Notes under the pieces: generated by a model | The model's input: the letters and a program-made list of their open reading frames with translations, nothing else | Told to the model about the DNA's origin: nothing | Database searches by the model: none | Assembly: GCA_022799175.1 (NCBI GenBank) | Contig: JAAWNY010000001.1 | Span: forward strand, 68,999 to 106,866 | Length of the DNA stretch: 37,868 bases | Reading direction: 5' to 3' | Origin: Lachnospiraceae bacterium | Lineage (GTDB): Bacteria > Bacillota > Clostridia > Lachnospirales > Lachnospiraceae | Shown here: positions 17,894 through 25,774 of the stretch, piece by piece | How the letters are laid out: each line of letters starts with the position of its first letter | Numbering within the stretch: the first letter of the stretch is position 1 | Made by a program: the position numbers and the translations under genes

Positions 17894-17917
17894 ATTGTAC
17901 CACCTTTAGAAGGAAAG
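17894..17917 (-). promoter_or_regulatory. Extended -10 promoter of the J-TPR/hscC operon
   Basis: On the minus strand TGGTACAAT forms an extended -10 (hexamer at 17894-17899). The -35 region is weak. The predicted start is near 17887, supporting the gene start at 17844. Confidence 0.5.
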
Positions 17918-17950
17918 GGGAAGGGCGAAAAAAGATACTTTTATAGAATT

Positions 17951-18060
17951 ATTCCAAGAATATCACAAAATAAGCCATTAGCCATTTCCCATATTCCGTG
18001 AATTACCCAAACACAGAATAGGAAAATGGCCAATGGCTTATTTTGTGATACTCTCGGAAT
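17951..18060. repeat. Large imperfect palindrome of about 110 bp
   Basis: The left arm (17951-17996) and right arm (18015-18060) are near-complementary. The stretch 17961-17978 pairs without mismatch with 18033-18050, and flanking parts match with a few differences. The loop is about 15-20 nt. There is no T-run after either arm, so it is not a standard terminator, although it lies 27 nt after the nrdD stop. It could be a MITE-like or intergenic palindromic repeat, or a transcript-stabilising hairpin. Confidence 0.85.
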
Positions 18061-18086
18061 CCAGATTTAAAACCGAGTGATATTAT

Positions 18087-20264
18087 TTAGAGGTGAAGCA
18101 CACGATCGCGGATTTCTTGAGTTCGGCCCTGATTCCAAAATTGTGTGCCGATATAACCGCACGTGCGACGGGCAACGGTCAGTTTGTTCTGATCCCGGTT
18201 GCCGCAATTAGGGCATTCCCAAACCAGTTTGCCAGACTCATCGTCCACAACCTGAATTTCTCCATCAAAACCACAACACTCGCAATAATCGCTTTTGGTG
18301 TTCAGCTCTGCATACATGATATTATCGTAGATAAACTGCATAACACTTAAAACGGCAGGAATATTGTGTTGCATGTTGGGCACTTCTACATAACTAATGG
18401 CGCCGCCAGGAGAAAGTTTCTGGAAATCGGCTTCGAATTTTAATTTAGTAAAAGCATCGATCTCTTCACTTACATGGACATGATAGCTATTGGTGATATA
18501 GTTTTTATCCGTCACACCGGGAATAATGCCAAAACGTTTTTGAAGGCATTTGGCGAAACGGTAGGTAGTAGATTCCATAGGAGTACCATATACAGAATAG
18601 CTGATATGTTCGGCGGCCTTCCATTCAGCACATTTGTCATTGAGGTGTTGCATAACATGCAAAGCAAATTCTTTGGCTTCCGGATCTGTATGGGGTTTAC
18701 CAAGCATACCCATGGTCATTTCACAGAGACCGGCATAGCCCAGGGAGATGGTAGAGTAGCCATTATATAAAAGCTTATCAATCTTTTCTCCTTTCTCCAA
18801 ACGTGCCAGAGCGCCATTCTGCCACAGAATTGGCGCTACATCAGAGGGAGTGCCAAGGAGACGCTCATGACGGCAACGGAGAGCCCGGTGACATAGTTCA
18901 AGACGTTCGTCAAGTATTTTCCAGAATTGCTCTTTATCACCGGCAGCCGTGCAAGCCACATCTACAAGATTGATAGTAACTACACCCTGATTGAAACGTC
19001 CGTAAAATTTGTGGGAACCATCCGCATTTGTCTGGGAATCTTCTACGGTTAAGAAGGAACGGCAACCCATACAAGGATAAACATCACCACGTTTCAACTC
19101 TTTCATAACTTTTGCGGAAATGTAATCCGGTACCATCCTTTTGGCTGTGCATCTGGCAGCCAGCTCGGTCAGATACCAGTAAGGCGAGTCCGGGGTAATA
19201 TTATCTTCGTCCAGCACATAGATAAGTTTAGGAAATGCGGGGGTGATCCATACGCCATGCTGATTTTTGACTCCCTGCATTCGCTGGCGCAAGACCTCCT
19301 CAATAATCATGGCAAGATCATTGCGGGTCTGGCCTTCAGGAACTTCACCCAGGTACATAAATACTGTCACAAATGGTGCCTGGCCGTTGCAGGTCATAAG
19401 GGTGATCAATTGGTATTGAATCGTCTGGATTCCGCGAGTGATCTCATCTTTCAGTTGTTCTTGCGTGGTTCGTTCAATGATTCTTTTGTCTAAAGGCTCT
19501 CCTAACTCTTTGCGGATCCGGATGACATTCTCCCGGATCTTTTTCCGGCTGACTTCTACAAAGGGAGCCAGATGAGATAACGTAAAGGTTTGTCCGCCAT
19601 ATTGGTTGCTGGCTACCTGAGCCACAATTTGAGTGGTAATATTGCAGGCAGTGTAGAATGAATGGGGTTTTTCGATCATAGTTTCGCTGATGACAGTTCC
19701 ATTCTGCAACATATCTGCTAAATCAATCAGATCACAGTTATGTTCTCGCTGAGCAAAGTAGTCAGAATCATGAAAATGGATAATACCGGCCTGGTGAGCA
19801 CGAACCACTTCTTCCGGAAGAAGAAGGCGCATGGTCAGATCCTTGCTGACTTCGCCAGCCATATAATCTCTCTGCGTAGAGTTAATCACGGGATTTTTGT
19901 TGGAGTTTTCCTGTTTGACTTCTTCATTCATGCGGTCAATCAGAGAAAGTATGCCATTATCTGTGGTGTTAGCTTTCCGTGCCAGTTCCCGTTTAAAACG
20001 GTAGCGAACATATTTTTGTGCCACTTCGTAGCCGCGCATCTCCATGATGCCCTTTTCTACCATATCTTGTATGTCCTCCACATTGGCAGCATGGGGAAGA
20101 TCCTGCAATTGCCTTTCGATTGTATCGGCAATGGCGTCGATCTGATAGGAATTCAGTTGATGGATCTTGGGAATTTCCTGATTGGCCTTGGTGATGGCAT
20201 TCTTTATTTTGGAAATTTCAAAGGAAACTTCCTCACCGTTTCGTTTGATAACCTTTAGGATCAT
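18087..20264 (-). CDS. nrdD: Anaerobic (class III) ribonucleoside-triphosphate reductase
   Basis: A glycyl-radical enzyme that reduces NTPs to dNTPs without oxygen. The 725-residue protein has an N-terminal ATP-cone (about 1-95, starting MILKVIKRNGEEVSF), the catalytic barrel, two C-terminal CxxC pairs for zinc (in DYCECCGFDG and ECPNCG), and the radical motif RTCGYIG with G703 as the predicted radical site. The ATG at 20264 is chosen because GGGAGG lies just upstream; an in-frame extension to 20333 has no such site and would cover the regulatory boxes. The activating enzyme gene nrdG, often adjacent, is not in this window. Two NrdR-type boxes precede it. Confidence 0.97.
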   Translation of the reverse strand: MILKVIKRNGEEVSFEISKIKNAITKANQEIPKIHQLNSYQIDAIADTIERQLQDLPHAANVEDIQDMVEKGIMEMRGYEVAQKYVRYRFKRELARKANTTDNGILSLIDRMNEEVKQENSNKNPVINSTQRDYMAGEVSKDLTMRLLLPEEVVRAHQAGIIHFHDSDYFAQREHNCDLIDLADMLQNGTVISETMIEKPHSFYTACNITTQIVAQVASNQYGGQTFTLSHLAPFVEVSRKKIRENVIRIRKELGEPLDKRIIERTTQEQLKDEITRGIQTIQYQLITLMTCNGQAPFVTVFMYLGEVPEGQTRNDLAMIIEEVLRQRMQGVKNQHGVWITPAFPKLIYVLDEDNITPDSPYWYLTELAARCTAKRMVPDYISAKVMKELKRGDVYPCMGCRSFLTVEDSQTNADGSHKFYGRFNQGVVTINLVDVACTAAGDKEQFWKILDERLELCHRALRCRHERLLGTPSDVAPILWQNGALARLEKGEKIDKLLYNGYSTISLGYAGLCEMTMGMLGKPHTDPEAKEFALHVMQHLNDKCAEWKAAEHISYSVYGTPMESTTYRFAKCLQKRFGIIPGVTDKNYITNSYHVHVSEEIDAFTKLKFEADFQKLSPGGAISYVEVPNMQHNIPAVLSVMQFIYDNIMYAELNTKSDYCECCGFDGEIQVVDDESGKLVWECPNCGNRDQNKLTVARRTCGYIGTQFWNQGRTQEIRDRVLHL

Positions 20265-20298
20265 ATCATACCTCCCGAGTAGAGCGTGAATATAAAAA

Positions 20299-20314
20299 TC
20301 ACTATAATTAGTCG
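20299..20314 (-). promoter_or_regulatory. Putative NrdR box, distal copy
   Basis: On the minus strand the core CTAATTATAG with flanking TG matches about 11 of 16 positions of the NrdR-box consensus. It lies 31 bp from the better box at 20330-20345, the three-turn spacing typical of NrdR pairs. Confidence 0.55.
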
Positions 20315-20329
20315 TTATATAAAAAAAGA

Positions 20330-20345
20330 ACACAAGATATAGTAG
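20330..20345 (-). promoter_or_regulatory. Putative NrdR box, proximal copy
   Basis: Minus-strand ACTATATCTTGTGT agrees with about 13 of 16 positions of the NrdR consensus (aCaCwAtATaTwGtgt). It lies just downstream of the -10 hexamer, over the predicted transcription start, as expected for a repressor site. Confidence 0.65.
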
Positions 20346-20356
20346 CGACGGATTCT

Positions 20357-20385
20357 ATTATATCTGCTTTGAGGGAAGAATGCAA
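20357..20385 (-). promoter_or_regulatory. Sigma-A promoter of nrdD
   Basis: On the minus strand, TTGCAT (20385-20380), a 17-bp spacer, and a consensus TATAAT (20362-20357). The predicted start is near 20350 and the leader is about 85 nt. Confidence 0.8.
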
Positions 20386-20400
20386 GGGGTATTTGAGAAA

Positions 20401-20435
20401 ATTTTATGAGGTACGCCCGAACGAGAGCGTACCTC
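20401..20435 (-). terminator. Terminator-like hairpin after the DUF362 gene
   Basis: Perfect 9-bp stem, GAGGTACGC (20408-20416) with GCGTACCTC (20427-20435), and a 10-nt loop, ten bases after the gene's end. On the minus strand it is followed by ATAAAATTTT, a weak T-tract. Confidence 0.65.
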
Positions 20436-20445
20436 TCAGAAATAT

Positions 20446-21576
20446 TTACAGAGAAATCAATTCATAGCAACGATTACCCAGACCAATCTTTTCCGCATGT
20501 TCAAGACAAGATTTCCATTCGGACTCTGGAGCGGAGTTGGTAAAATGATCGTGGCGATCCAGAAAACCGGGCTGGGATAAATGATCAGAAAGTTGGCTGT
20601 GAGGCATGGGCTCAGCGGCCAGGCAGGCATCCACGCAAGCCTGATCTAAGGCTAACGGATCAAAGGATGCAAACATACCAATGTTTGGCAGGATAGGAGC
20701 ATCGTTTTCACCATGGCAATCGCAGTTGGGAGACACGTCGACAACTAAAGAAATGTGGAAGTGAGGACGTCCATCCACCACAGCTTTGGTGTATTCTGCC
20801 ATTTTGCAGTTTAAGACAGCATTGGCATTATTATCATTGAACTGGATAGCATCAAAGTTACAAGCGCCCAGACAACGGCTGCAGCCAACACAATTATTCA
20901 GATCTACATGCATTTTTTTGACAGTCTCATCAAATACGAGGCCATTATTGGCGCATTCCCGCAGACAACGACGGCATCCGCGGCAGAGTTCTTCGGAAAT
21001 ATAAGGTTTGCCATTGGAATGTTGTTCGGTCTTGCCGGCACGGGAACCACAACCCATACCGATATTTTTGATGGCACCGCCGAATCCCGTCATCTCGTGG
21101 CCCTTAAAATGGGTCAGACTGATAAAAACGTCAGCGTCCATGATGGCGCGTCCGATCTTGGCTTCTGTGACATATTCGCCGCCATCTACGGGGACGTTGA
21201 TATCGTCAGTACCCTTGAGACCGTCACCGATGATAACGGGACAACCCACGGTGAGAGGGGTGAAACCGTTCTGCCAGGCACATTCCAAATGTTCCAGAGC
21301 ATTTTTTCGGCTTCCGGGATACATCGTATTACAATCGGTAAGAAATGGTTTACCACCCATTTCCTTGACCAAATCAGCCACGGCGCGGGCATAGTTAGGA
21401 CGCAGATAGCTGATGTTACCCAGCTCTCCGAAATGTAGTTTGATGGCGACAAATTTGCCTTCCATATCGATGGTGCCGATTCCGGCTTTGCGCAGAAGCT
21501 TTTGCAATTTAACAGGAAGTCCGTCGCCAAAAGCAGTAGTGCGGAAATCTGTAAAATACACTTTGGATTGTGCCAT
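20446..21576 (-). CDS. DUF362 protein with two [4Fe-4S] motifs
   Basis: A 376-residue protein: an N-terminal DUF362 domain (about 45-190; KLHFGELGN, THFKGHEMTGFGGAIKN), then a bacterial dicluster ferredoxin module with C198/C201/C204/C208 and C229/C232/C235/C239, and a C-terminal region of the same family. Such proteins are common in anaerobes, but their electron partners and reaction are not established. The ATG at 21576 has AGGAGG 7 nt upstream; the in-frame extension to 21606 lacks one. It is monocistronic, with its own promoter. Ferredoxin-like redox chemistry is inferred from the Cys motifs. Confidence 0.9.
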   Translation of the reverse strand: MAQSKVYFTDFRTTAFGDGLPVKLQKLLRKAGIGTIDMEGKFVAIKLHFGELGNISYLRPNYARAVADLVKEMGGKPFLTDCNTMYPGSRKNALEHLECAWQNGFTPLTVGCPVIIGDGLKGTDDINVPVDGGEYVTEAKIGRAIMDADVFISLTHFKGHEMTGFGGAIKNIGMGCGSRAGKTEQHSNGKPYISEELCRGCRRCLRECANNGLVFDETVKKMHVDLNNCVGCSRCLGACNFDAIQFNDNNANAVLNCKMAEYTKAVVDGRPHFHISLVVDVSPNCDCHGENDAPILPNIGMFASFDPLALDQACVDACLAAEPMPHSQLSDHLSQPGFLDRHDHFTNSAPESEWKSCLEHAEKIGLGNRCYELISL

Positions 21577-21624
21577 TATGTACCTCCTTATGGTATATGG
21601 AATCAAAAAATATATTTTCCGGTT

Positions 21625-21640
21625 CCCTTTGTTGAAAGGG
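21625..21640. promoter_or_regulatory. Small palindrome in the DUF362 gene leader
   Basis: CCCTTT-GTTG-AAAGGG forms a perfect 6-bp inverted repeat with a 4-nt loop, about 12 bp downstream of the -10 hexamer. It could be an operator or an mRNA hairpin. Confidence 0.4.
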
Positions 21641-21651
21641 GTGTACAGAAT

Positions 21652-21680
21652 ATAATAACTAGAGATGAAGGGAAAGTCAA
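21652..21680 (-). promoter_or_regulatory. Sigma-A promoter of the DUF362 gene
   Basis: On the minus strand, TTGACT (21680-21675), a 17-bp spacer, then TATTAT (21657-21652). Confidence 0.72.
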
Positions 21681-21815
21681 TGAGAAATTCCTATCGTGAA
21701 AATTCGGATAGTTGCAAAATGAAGGGATAAAATGTGAAAGAAGGGATATACTATGGAAAATCACATCAAAGAGGGGAACGAGAGAAGATTGGAGATTATA
21801 TCAGGAGGAATGATC

Positions 21816-21989
21816 ATGGATCGTGATGAGATTGTATGTAACTGTATGGGGATAACTGCCGGCGAAATTAGGGAGGCAATTGAGAAAGGTGCGAAGACAG
21901 TGGAGGACATTCAGGAGGCTACAGGAGCCGGGACTGTGTGTGGCGGTTGTATTAGTGATATTGAAAAACTGCTAAAAGAGAAAGAGTGA
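21816..21989 (+). CDS. Stand-alone Bfd-like [2Fe-2S] protein
   Basis: A 57-residue protein matching the BFD-like [2Fe-2S] fold: CNC near the N-terminus (IVCNCMGITAGEI) and CGGC about 30 residues later (GTVCGGCISDIEKLL), giving the four cysteine ligands. In larger proteins this domain sits in nitrite reductases, NifU and bacterioferritin-associated ferredoxin. Small free-standing versions are common in Clostridia and are presumed electron carriers. The ATG at 21816 is chosen because AGGAGG (21803-21808) is 7 nt upstream; the ATG at 21810 is too close and a 63-nt extension to 21753 lacks support. It is divergent from the DUF362 gene. Confidence 0.88.
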   Translation: MDRDEIVCNCMGITAGEIREAIEKGAKTVEDIQEATGAGTVCGGCISDIEKLLKEKE

Positions 21990-22057
21990 TAGAATACTGG
22001 CAAATCGGATCGAGTAATAAATTCTTAAGAGAAATGTCTGCATTTATCAATAGCATT

Positions 22058-22079
22058 ACCGGACCGGTTTTGATATACT
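22058..22079 (+). promoter_or_regulatory. Extended -10 promoter with embedded palindrome
   Basis: TGATATACT gives an extended -10 (TATACT at 22074-22079). The interrupted palindrome ACCGG-A-CCGGT (22058-22068) lies directly in front, in the spacer, where a regulator could bind. The -35 (TAGCAT, 22051-22056) is poor, as at activator-dependent or extended -10 promoters. Confidence 0.5.
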
Positions 22080-22147
22080 GATTTTGTCGCAAGAGATTGC
22101 ATAAAAATAGAAATCAAAGAATAGACAGGAACAGTGAGGGTAATGTT

Positions 22148-22888
22148 ATGGGAAAGACAACGAAAAAGATGATAACAACGATGTGCTGTATTGGCGTATT
22201 GGCTACGGGATGTGTGAGTCTGGCACAGGCTCAGGCACCGGCGGTGACAGAGGCACAGACGACGGTAAAGGAAGAAGTCGGCAATCATGAGACACAGTCT
22301 TCGACAATTTTAGCAGGAGGCGATCAGAAAGAGCACACAGGTGGGCCTGGTGTAGATTCGGAGGCGGCTGCCGATAGGGAAATGATTCGGATCTGGGGCA
22401 CAGTGTTAGGAGTGGAAGAGGGAACGATTCGCATTGACAACCAGTCAGGTGTTTCCTATGCGGGAGAGATCGTACTGAATATCAGTGATGAATATAGTCG
22501 GGTGCTGGATGCAGAGAACGGATATCCGGTAGAAGTGAGTCAGATTCAGGAAGGGGATTTTATCTATGCGTATATTGGCCCGGCGATGACTATGAGTTTA
22601 CCTCCGATGACGACAGCAGAGCTGGTGATCTGCCAGATACCAGAAGATTTCCGGGTGCCGGATTATGTGCGGGTGAAATCTATGAAGCAGGGAACAGATG
22701 GGAATTGGAGTCTGACAACCACCGACGAGACAGTCTATAAAGTTCCTTCCGATTGTCAGATCCTTCCTTATCTGACAAGAAATTTGGTGCAATTATCGGA
22801 TGTGACGGAGTCTTCTACCTGCCTGATATGGACGGATGAGATGGAGAACGTGCAAAAGATAGTGCTGTTTGCTCAGGATTCTAAGTAA
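22148..22888 (+). CDS. Exported protein of unknown function
   Basis: A 246-residue protein with an N-terminal export signal: MGKTTKKM, then a hydrophobic stretch ending VLATGC. The cysteine could make a lipoprotein, although ATGC is a weak lipobox; cleavage after AQAQA is an alternative. A low-complexity linker follows (about 30-80), then a beta-rich domain (about 85-245) with IRIWGTVLGVEEGTIRIDN and GDFIYAYIGPAMTMSLPPM. The last motif resembles sequences I recall next to copper-amine-oxidase-like domains in Firmicutes, but I cannot confirm the family. The ATG at 22148 has TGAGGG 7 nt upstream. It is monocistronic, between its own promoter and terminator. Confidence 0.75.
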   Translation: MGKTTKKMITTMCCIGVLATGCVSLAQAQAPAVTEAQTTVKEEVGNHETQSSTILAGGDQKEHTGGPGVDSEAAADREMIRIWGTVLGVEEGTIRIDNQSGVSYAGEIVLNISDEYSRVLDAENGYPVEVSQIQEGDFIYAYIGPAMTMSLPPMTTAELVICQIPEDFRVPDYVRVKSMKQGTDGNWSLTTTDETVYKVPSDCQILPYLTRNLVQLSDVTESSTCLIWTDEMENVQKIVLFAQDSK

Positions 22889-22910
22889 GAGTATGACAAG
22901 AAGAATGGTA

Positions 22911-22947
22911 AAAACCAGAGGCGGGAGATCGCTTTCTGGTTTTTTTG
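22911..22947 (+). terminator. Terminator after the exported protein gene
   Basis: A 9-bp stem, AAAACCAGA (22911-22919) with TCTGGTTTT (22935-22943), has an inner GCG/CGC helix and is followed by more T residues. Confidence 0.85.
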
Positions 22948-23152
22948 ATTCTCGCGATCAATGAGCCAAGTGTCGTGCTTGCACGAGCATTTGGCGAATG
23001 CTGCGAGGGTCATATACCCCGCTGTTCTGCAGCGTAGCAAGCTTGATACCTCGTTGCTTAGGCGGAGGCACATAAGGAAGTATTATAAAAAGTTTCATTT
23101 TACGTCATCGGAACACCTGTTTTTTGCAGCGGAAATTCGAGTAGAACAAGGA
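22948..23152. repeat. Non-coding hairpin-rich region left of the EIIC fusion gene
   Basis: No supportable gene. Between 22973 and 23068 there are five short inverted repeats in a row: TCGTGC/GCACGA (22973-22986), AGCATT/AATGCT (22986-23002), GGGT/ACCC (23007-23019), GCTG/CAGC (23021-23033) and CCTC/GAGG (23049-23068). The stretch looks like an intergenic repeat element. The remainder to 23152 shows nothing clear. Confidence 0.6.
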
Positions 23153-23181
23153 TTGCTTTCAGCGGGGAAATATGGTACAAT
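23153..23181 (+). promoter_or_regulatory. Sigma-A promoter with a long leader to the EIIC fusion gene
   Basis: TTGCTT (23153-23158), a 17-bp spacer ending TGG, then TACAAT (23176-23181), an extended -10. The predicted start is near 23188, leaving a leader of about 295 nt before the ATG at 23484. No convincing coding sequence lies in that leader. Confidence 0.65.
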
Positions 23182-23483
23182 TCTTATAAATTATCCTGTT
23201 CATGGCAGAGAGAAAGAACCAATTTTTAAAAATGGTAAAACTCTCCTGAATGGGATTCTTCACGTTTATACCAGGACGATGGGTTTTAGCCAGTATATAG
23301 GGATTGTATGCTGCGGATTTTCCGAAAAATATCCCATATAGCTTTATGTTCTGCATGAAGTAAAATAGCTGCTACTTTTTGAGGATCTTGGAGACATTTA
23401 TTTTTAGAGCTTGTTACCACATAAGCGGTTTAGTTTAATTGATATTAAAGTTTGTATAAGAAATTCTATCAGGGGGAATAACC

Positions 23484-25682
23484 ATGGAAAACATTTTGCA
23501 GACGGCTGACAGGCTATTCCAAAACCGTTATATCATTTCTATTAAAAAGGCATTTACCATCACACTTCCGGTAATCATCCTTGGCTCGATAGCGTCGCTG
23601 GTTAATAATATTCCTATTAACATCGTGCAGGCAGGTCTGTCCACTCCGGTTGGACAGGTGATCCGGGCTGTAAATGGCGCGGTTTGGCTGGGCAGCACGG
23701 CTGTCATGGCGATTTTGATTGCATGGACTTTGGGTTATTATCTTGGTAATACCTATAAACTTAACGGTACGCTCTCAGCCCTCACAAGTGCATCCGCCTA
23801 TCTGAGCATTTGCGTTACAACTCCGGATGGCGGGATCTCGTTGAGCCGATTGGGCTCTAGTGGGCTTTTTGAAGCTATTTTAATCGCGATTCTGGCTACC
23901 GAGTTGTACCATGCATTTTCTTGTCTTAAAATCAATATTTCGGAGGATATGGCAGAGGAGGTGCAGCAAATGTTTGCAGCTCTTTTCCCCATTATGCTAT
24001 CCGTTTTCTGTATTGCCCTCACAAACGGCATCATATTGATGACCTCCGGCAAAGGGATTGACGAGTGGATTTATACTGCCCTGTCGTTTCTTTTTTCAGC
24101 GGCCGATGGAGGCGGACTTGTTGGTACTTTGTTTCTGGTATTTGGCATCCATATTTTCTGGTTCTTTGGTATTCATGGCGGAAATGTGATGGATAGTATC
24201 ATGGTCAGCGCTTTTGGCGAGAATCTCATCCATAATATCGACCTATATGCCTTGAATCACAATGCCTTCGACGAGCAGCTTGCCATTATCAGCAAGGGAT
24301 TTTTGGATGCGTTTGTATTTATGGGAGGAGCGGGTACATCGCTGTGCATTATTATAGCAGTATTCATTATTGCCAGGAGTCGATATATGCGCAGCATCGC
24401 CAAAATGGGCGGTATATTCACATTCTTCAACATGAATGAGATTGTGTTGTTCGGCTTCCCTGTAATATTGAACCCTATTTTGCTGATCCCTTTTTTGCTC
24501 ACGCCGCTCACGGTGACGATGATTTCATGGAGCGCGATGTCTCTTGGTCTGGTTGCCCGGGTTGTAACGGAGGTGCATTGGGCAATGCCGCCTTTGCTCA
24601 GCGGATATTTGGCAACTGGCGGGCATCTGTCGGGCAGCATCCTCCAGATGATCAATATTACTGCGGGCATCCTGATTTATCTGCCATTTATTCGTTTGAT
24701 GGACAGACGGGCAATGCAAAAGGAATCCCTGAAGGACAACGATATGGCTCTGTTAAAAGATACACTGAATACGGTGGCTGAGAAAATCCATAGCTCCACG
24801 GGTGAAATCAATGGGGAGATTACTGATTTTTCAATCATCTTGGAAAGCATCGTCAGAGATTTGAATGTGCTCTCTGCTCAGATGCAGCAGCAGATGCAAT
24901 TGATGCATACTTGTGACGAATATATGCAGACCATTGATACCTTGGTGGGCAATACAGATACTAGCATAAAAATCGTCTTGCAGAATATGGAAAAAACGAA
25001 CACGCTATCCATGACAGGCGCACAGAATTTGCAGCAAACGATGCAGGAGATGGAGGAAACTTTCTTCTCCACACAAAAAACCAATGAATTGGCCAGCCAG
25101 CTTAATCTGCACTGTGAGCAGATTGAGGAAATCTTAAAAAGCATTGAGGACATATCCATGCAAATGGCTACTCTTTCACTCAATGCCTCGACTGAGACGA
25201 CGCGCGCCGATGTTCATGGCAAAGGGGGTTCCGTGATGGCCGCCAATATAAAAGATTTGTCGGAAACAACAGCGGGGGCCGTTTCCGATATTAAGGGTTT
25301 GTTACAGGGGATGAAAGCGGATACCTCTGATATGATTGAGCGATCTGAAGTCAGTTTGAGGCAGGTAGAAACCGGACTGCAGCAGGTGACTGACGCCAAC
25401 CAGCTGTTCGGTGAAATTGAGCGGAATATTCACAATATTCAAGTACAGTGTCATACGGTTCTTAAGTACAGCGGCGAGGTAATCGGCGAATTGCAGCAAA
25501 TCAATGAACAAATCGGGGCAACCAGCCATTTCTTTGTAGAAACGGCATCCCATACGTCTGATTTGGCTGCACAGGTTCGCGATAGGTCAGATGAGTCCAA
25601 AGAAATGATGCAAAAGCTGCGGAAGCTGAATGTGGAAACAAGTCTTTTGACAGTGAATGCGCTTGAGAATCTTGAAAAATAG
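23484..25682 (+). CDS. PTS EIIC (cellobiose-type) fused to a chemoreceptor-like signalling domain
   Basis: A 732-residue fusion. Residues 1-405 form a full-length lactose/cellobiose-family EIIC domain with about ten hydrophobic helices and the hallmarks FFGIHGGN (227-234) and NMNEIVLFGFPVILNP (316-331). Residues 410-732 are a long cytoplasmic coiled coil. Its centre (about 559-606: LSLNASTETTRADVHGKG, then DLSETTAGAVSDIKGLL) aligns with the methyl-accepting chemotaxis hairpin tip, classically LALNAAIEAARAGEHGKG. The tip is degenerate: GGSVMAANI replaces GFAVVADEI, though E571 and R574 remain. No HAMP, EIIA or EIIB is present. A role as a sugar-binding receptor rather than transporter is inference. 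AGGGGG precedes the ATG by about 10 nt. Confidence 0.88.
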   Translation: MENILQTADRLFQNRYIISIKKAFTITLPVIILGSIASLVNNIPINIVQAGLSTPVGQVIRAVNGAVWLGSTAVMAILIAWTLGYYLGNTYKLNGTLSALTSASAYLSICVTTPDGGISLSRLGSSGLFEAILIAILATELYHAFSCLKINISEDMAEEVQQMFAALFPIMLSVFCIALTNGIILMTSGKGIDEWIYTALSFLFSAADGGGLVGTLFLVFGIHIFWFFGIHGGNVMDSIMVSAFGENLIHNIDLYALNHNAFDEQLAIISKGFLDAFVFMGGAGTSLCIIIAVFIIARSRYMRSIAKMGGIFTFFNMNEIVLFGFPVILNPILLIPFLLTPLTVTMISWSAMSLGLVARVVTEVHWAMPPLLSGYLATGGHLSGSILQMINITAGILIYLPFIRLMDRRAMQKESLKDNDMALLKDTLNTVAEKIHSSTGEINGEITDFSIILESIVRDLNVLSAQMQQQMQLMHTCDEYMQTIDTLVGNTDTSIKIVLQNMEKTNTLSMTGAQNLQQTMQEMEETFFSTQKTNELASQLNLHCEQIEEILKSIEDISMQMATLSLNASTETTRADVHGKGGSVMAANIKDLSETTAGAVSDIKGLLQGMKADTSDMIERSEVSLRQVETGLQQVTDANQLFGEIERNIHNIQVQCHTVLKYSGEVIGELQQINEQIGATSHFFVETASHTSDLAAQVRDRSDESKEMMQKLRKLNVETSLLTVNALENLEK

Positions 25683-25774
25683 GTAATTGCTGATGCTGAC
25701 ATGAATCATGCACAAAAAGGCTTACAGACTCCCGACGGCTTGTGTATCGAGCGGGGGTGTACCATATATATCAG

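Noticed and set aside
17951..18060. Large palindrome as an ordinary rho-independent terminator of nrdD
   Set aside because: It is too long and lacks a T-run on the minus strand, so it is listed as a repeat. A terminator role is not excluded.
22961..23341. Open frame of 126 codons before the EIIC fusion gene
   Set aside because: It starts inside the hairpin block, has no ribosome binding site, runs across a promoter, and its translation resembles no family.
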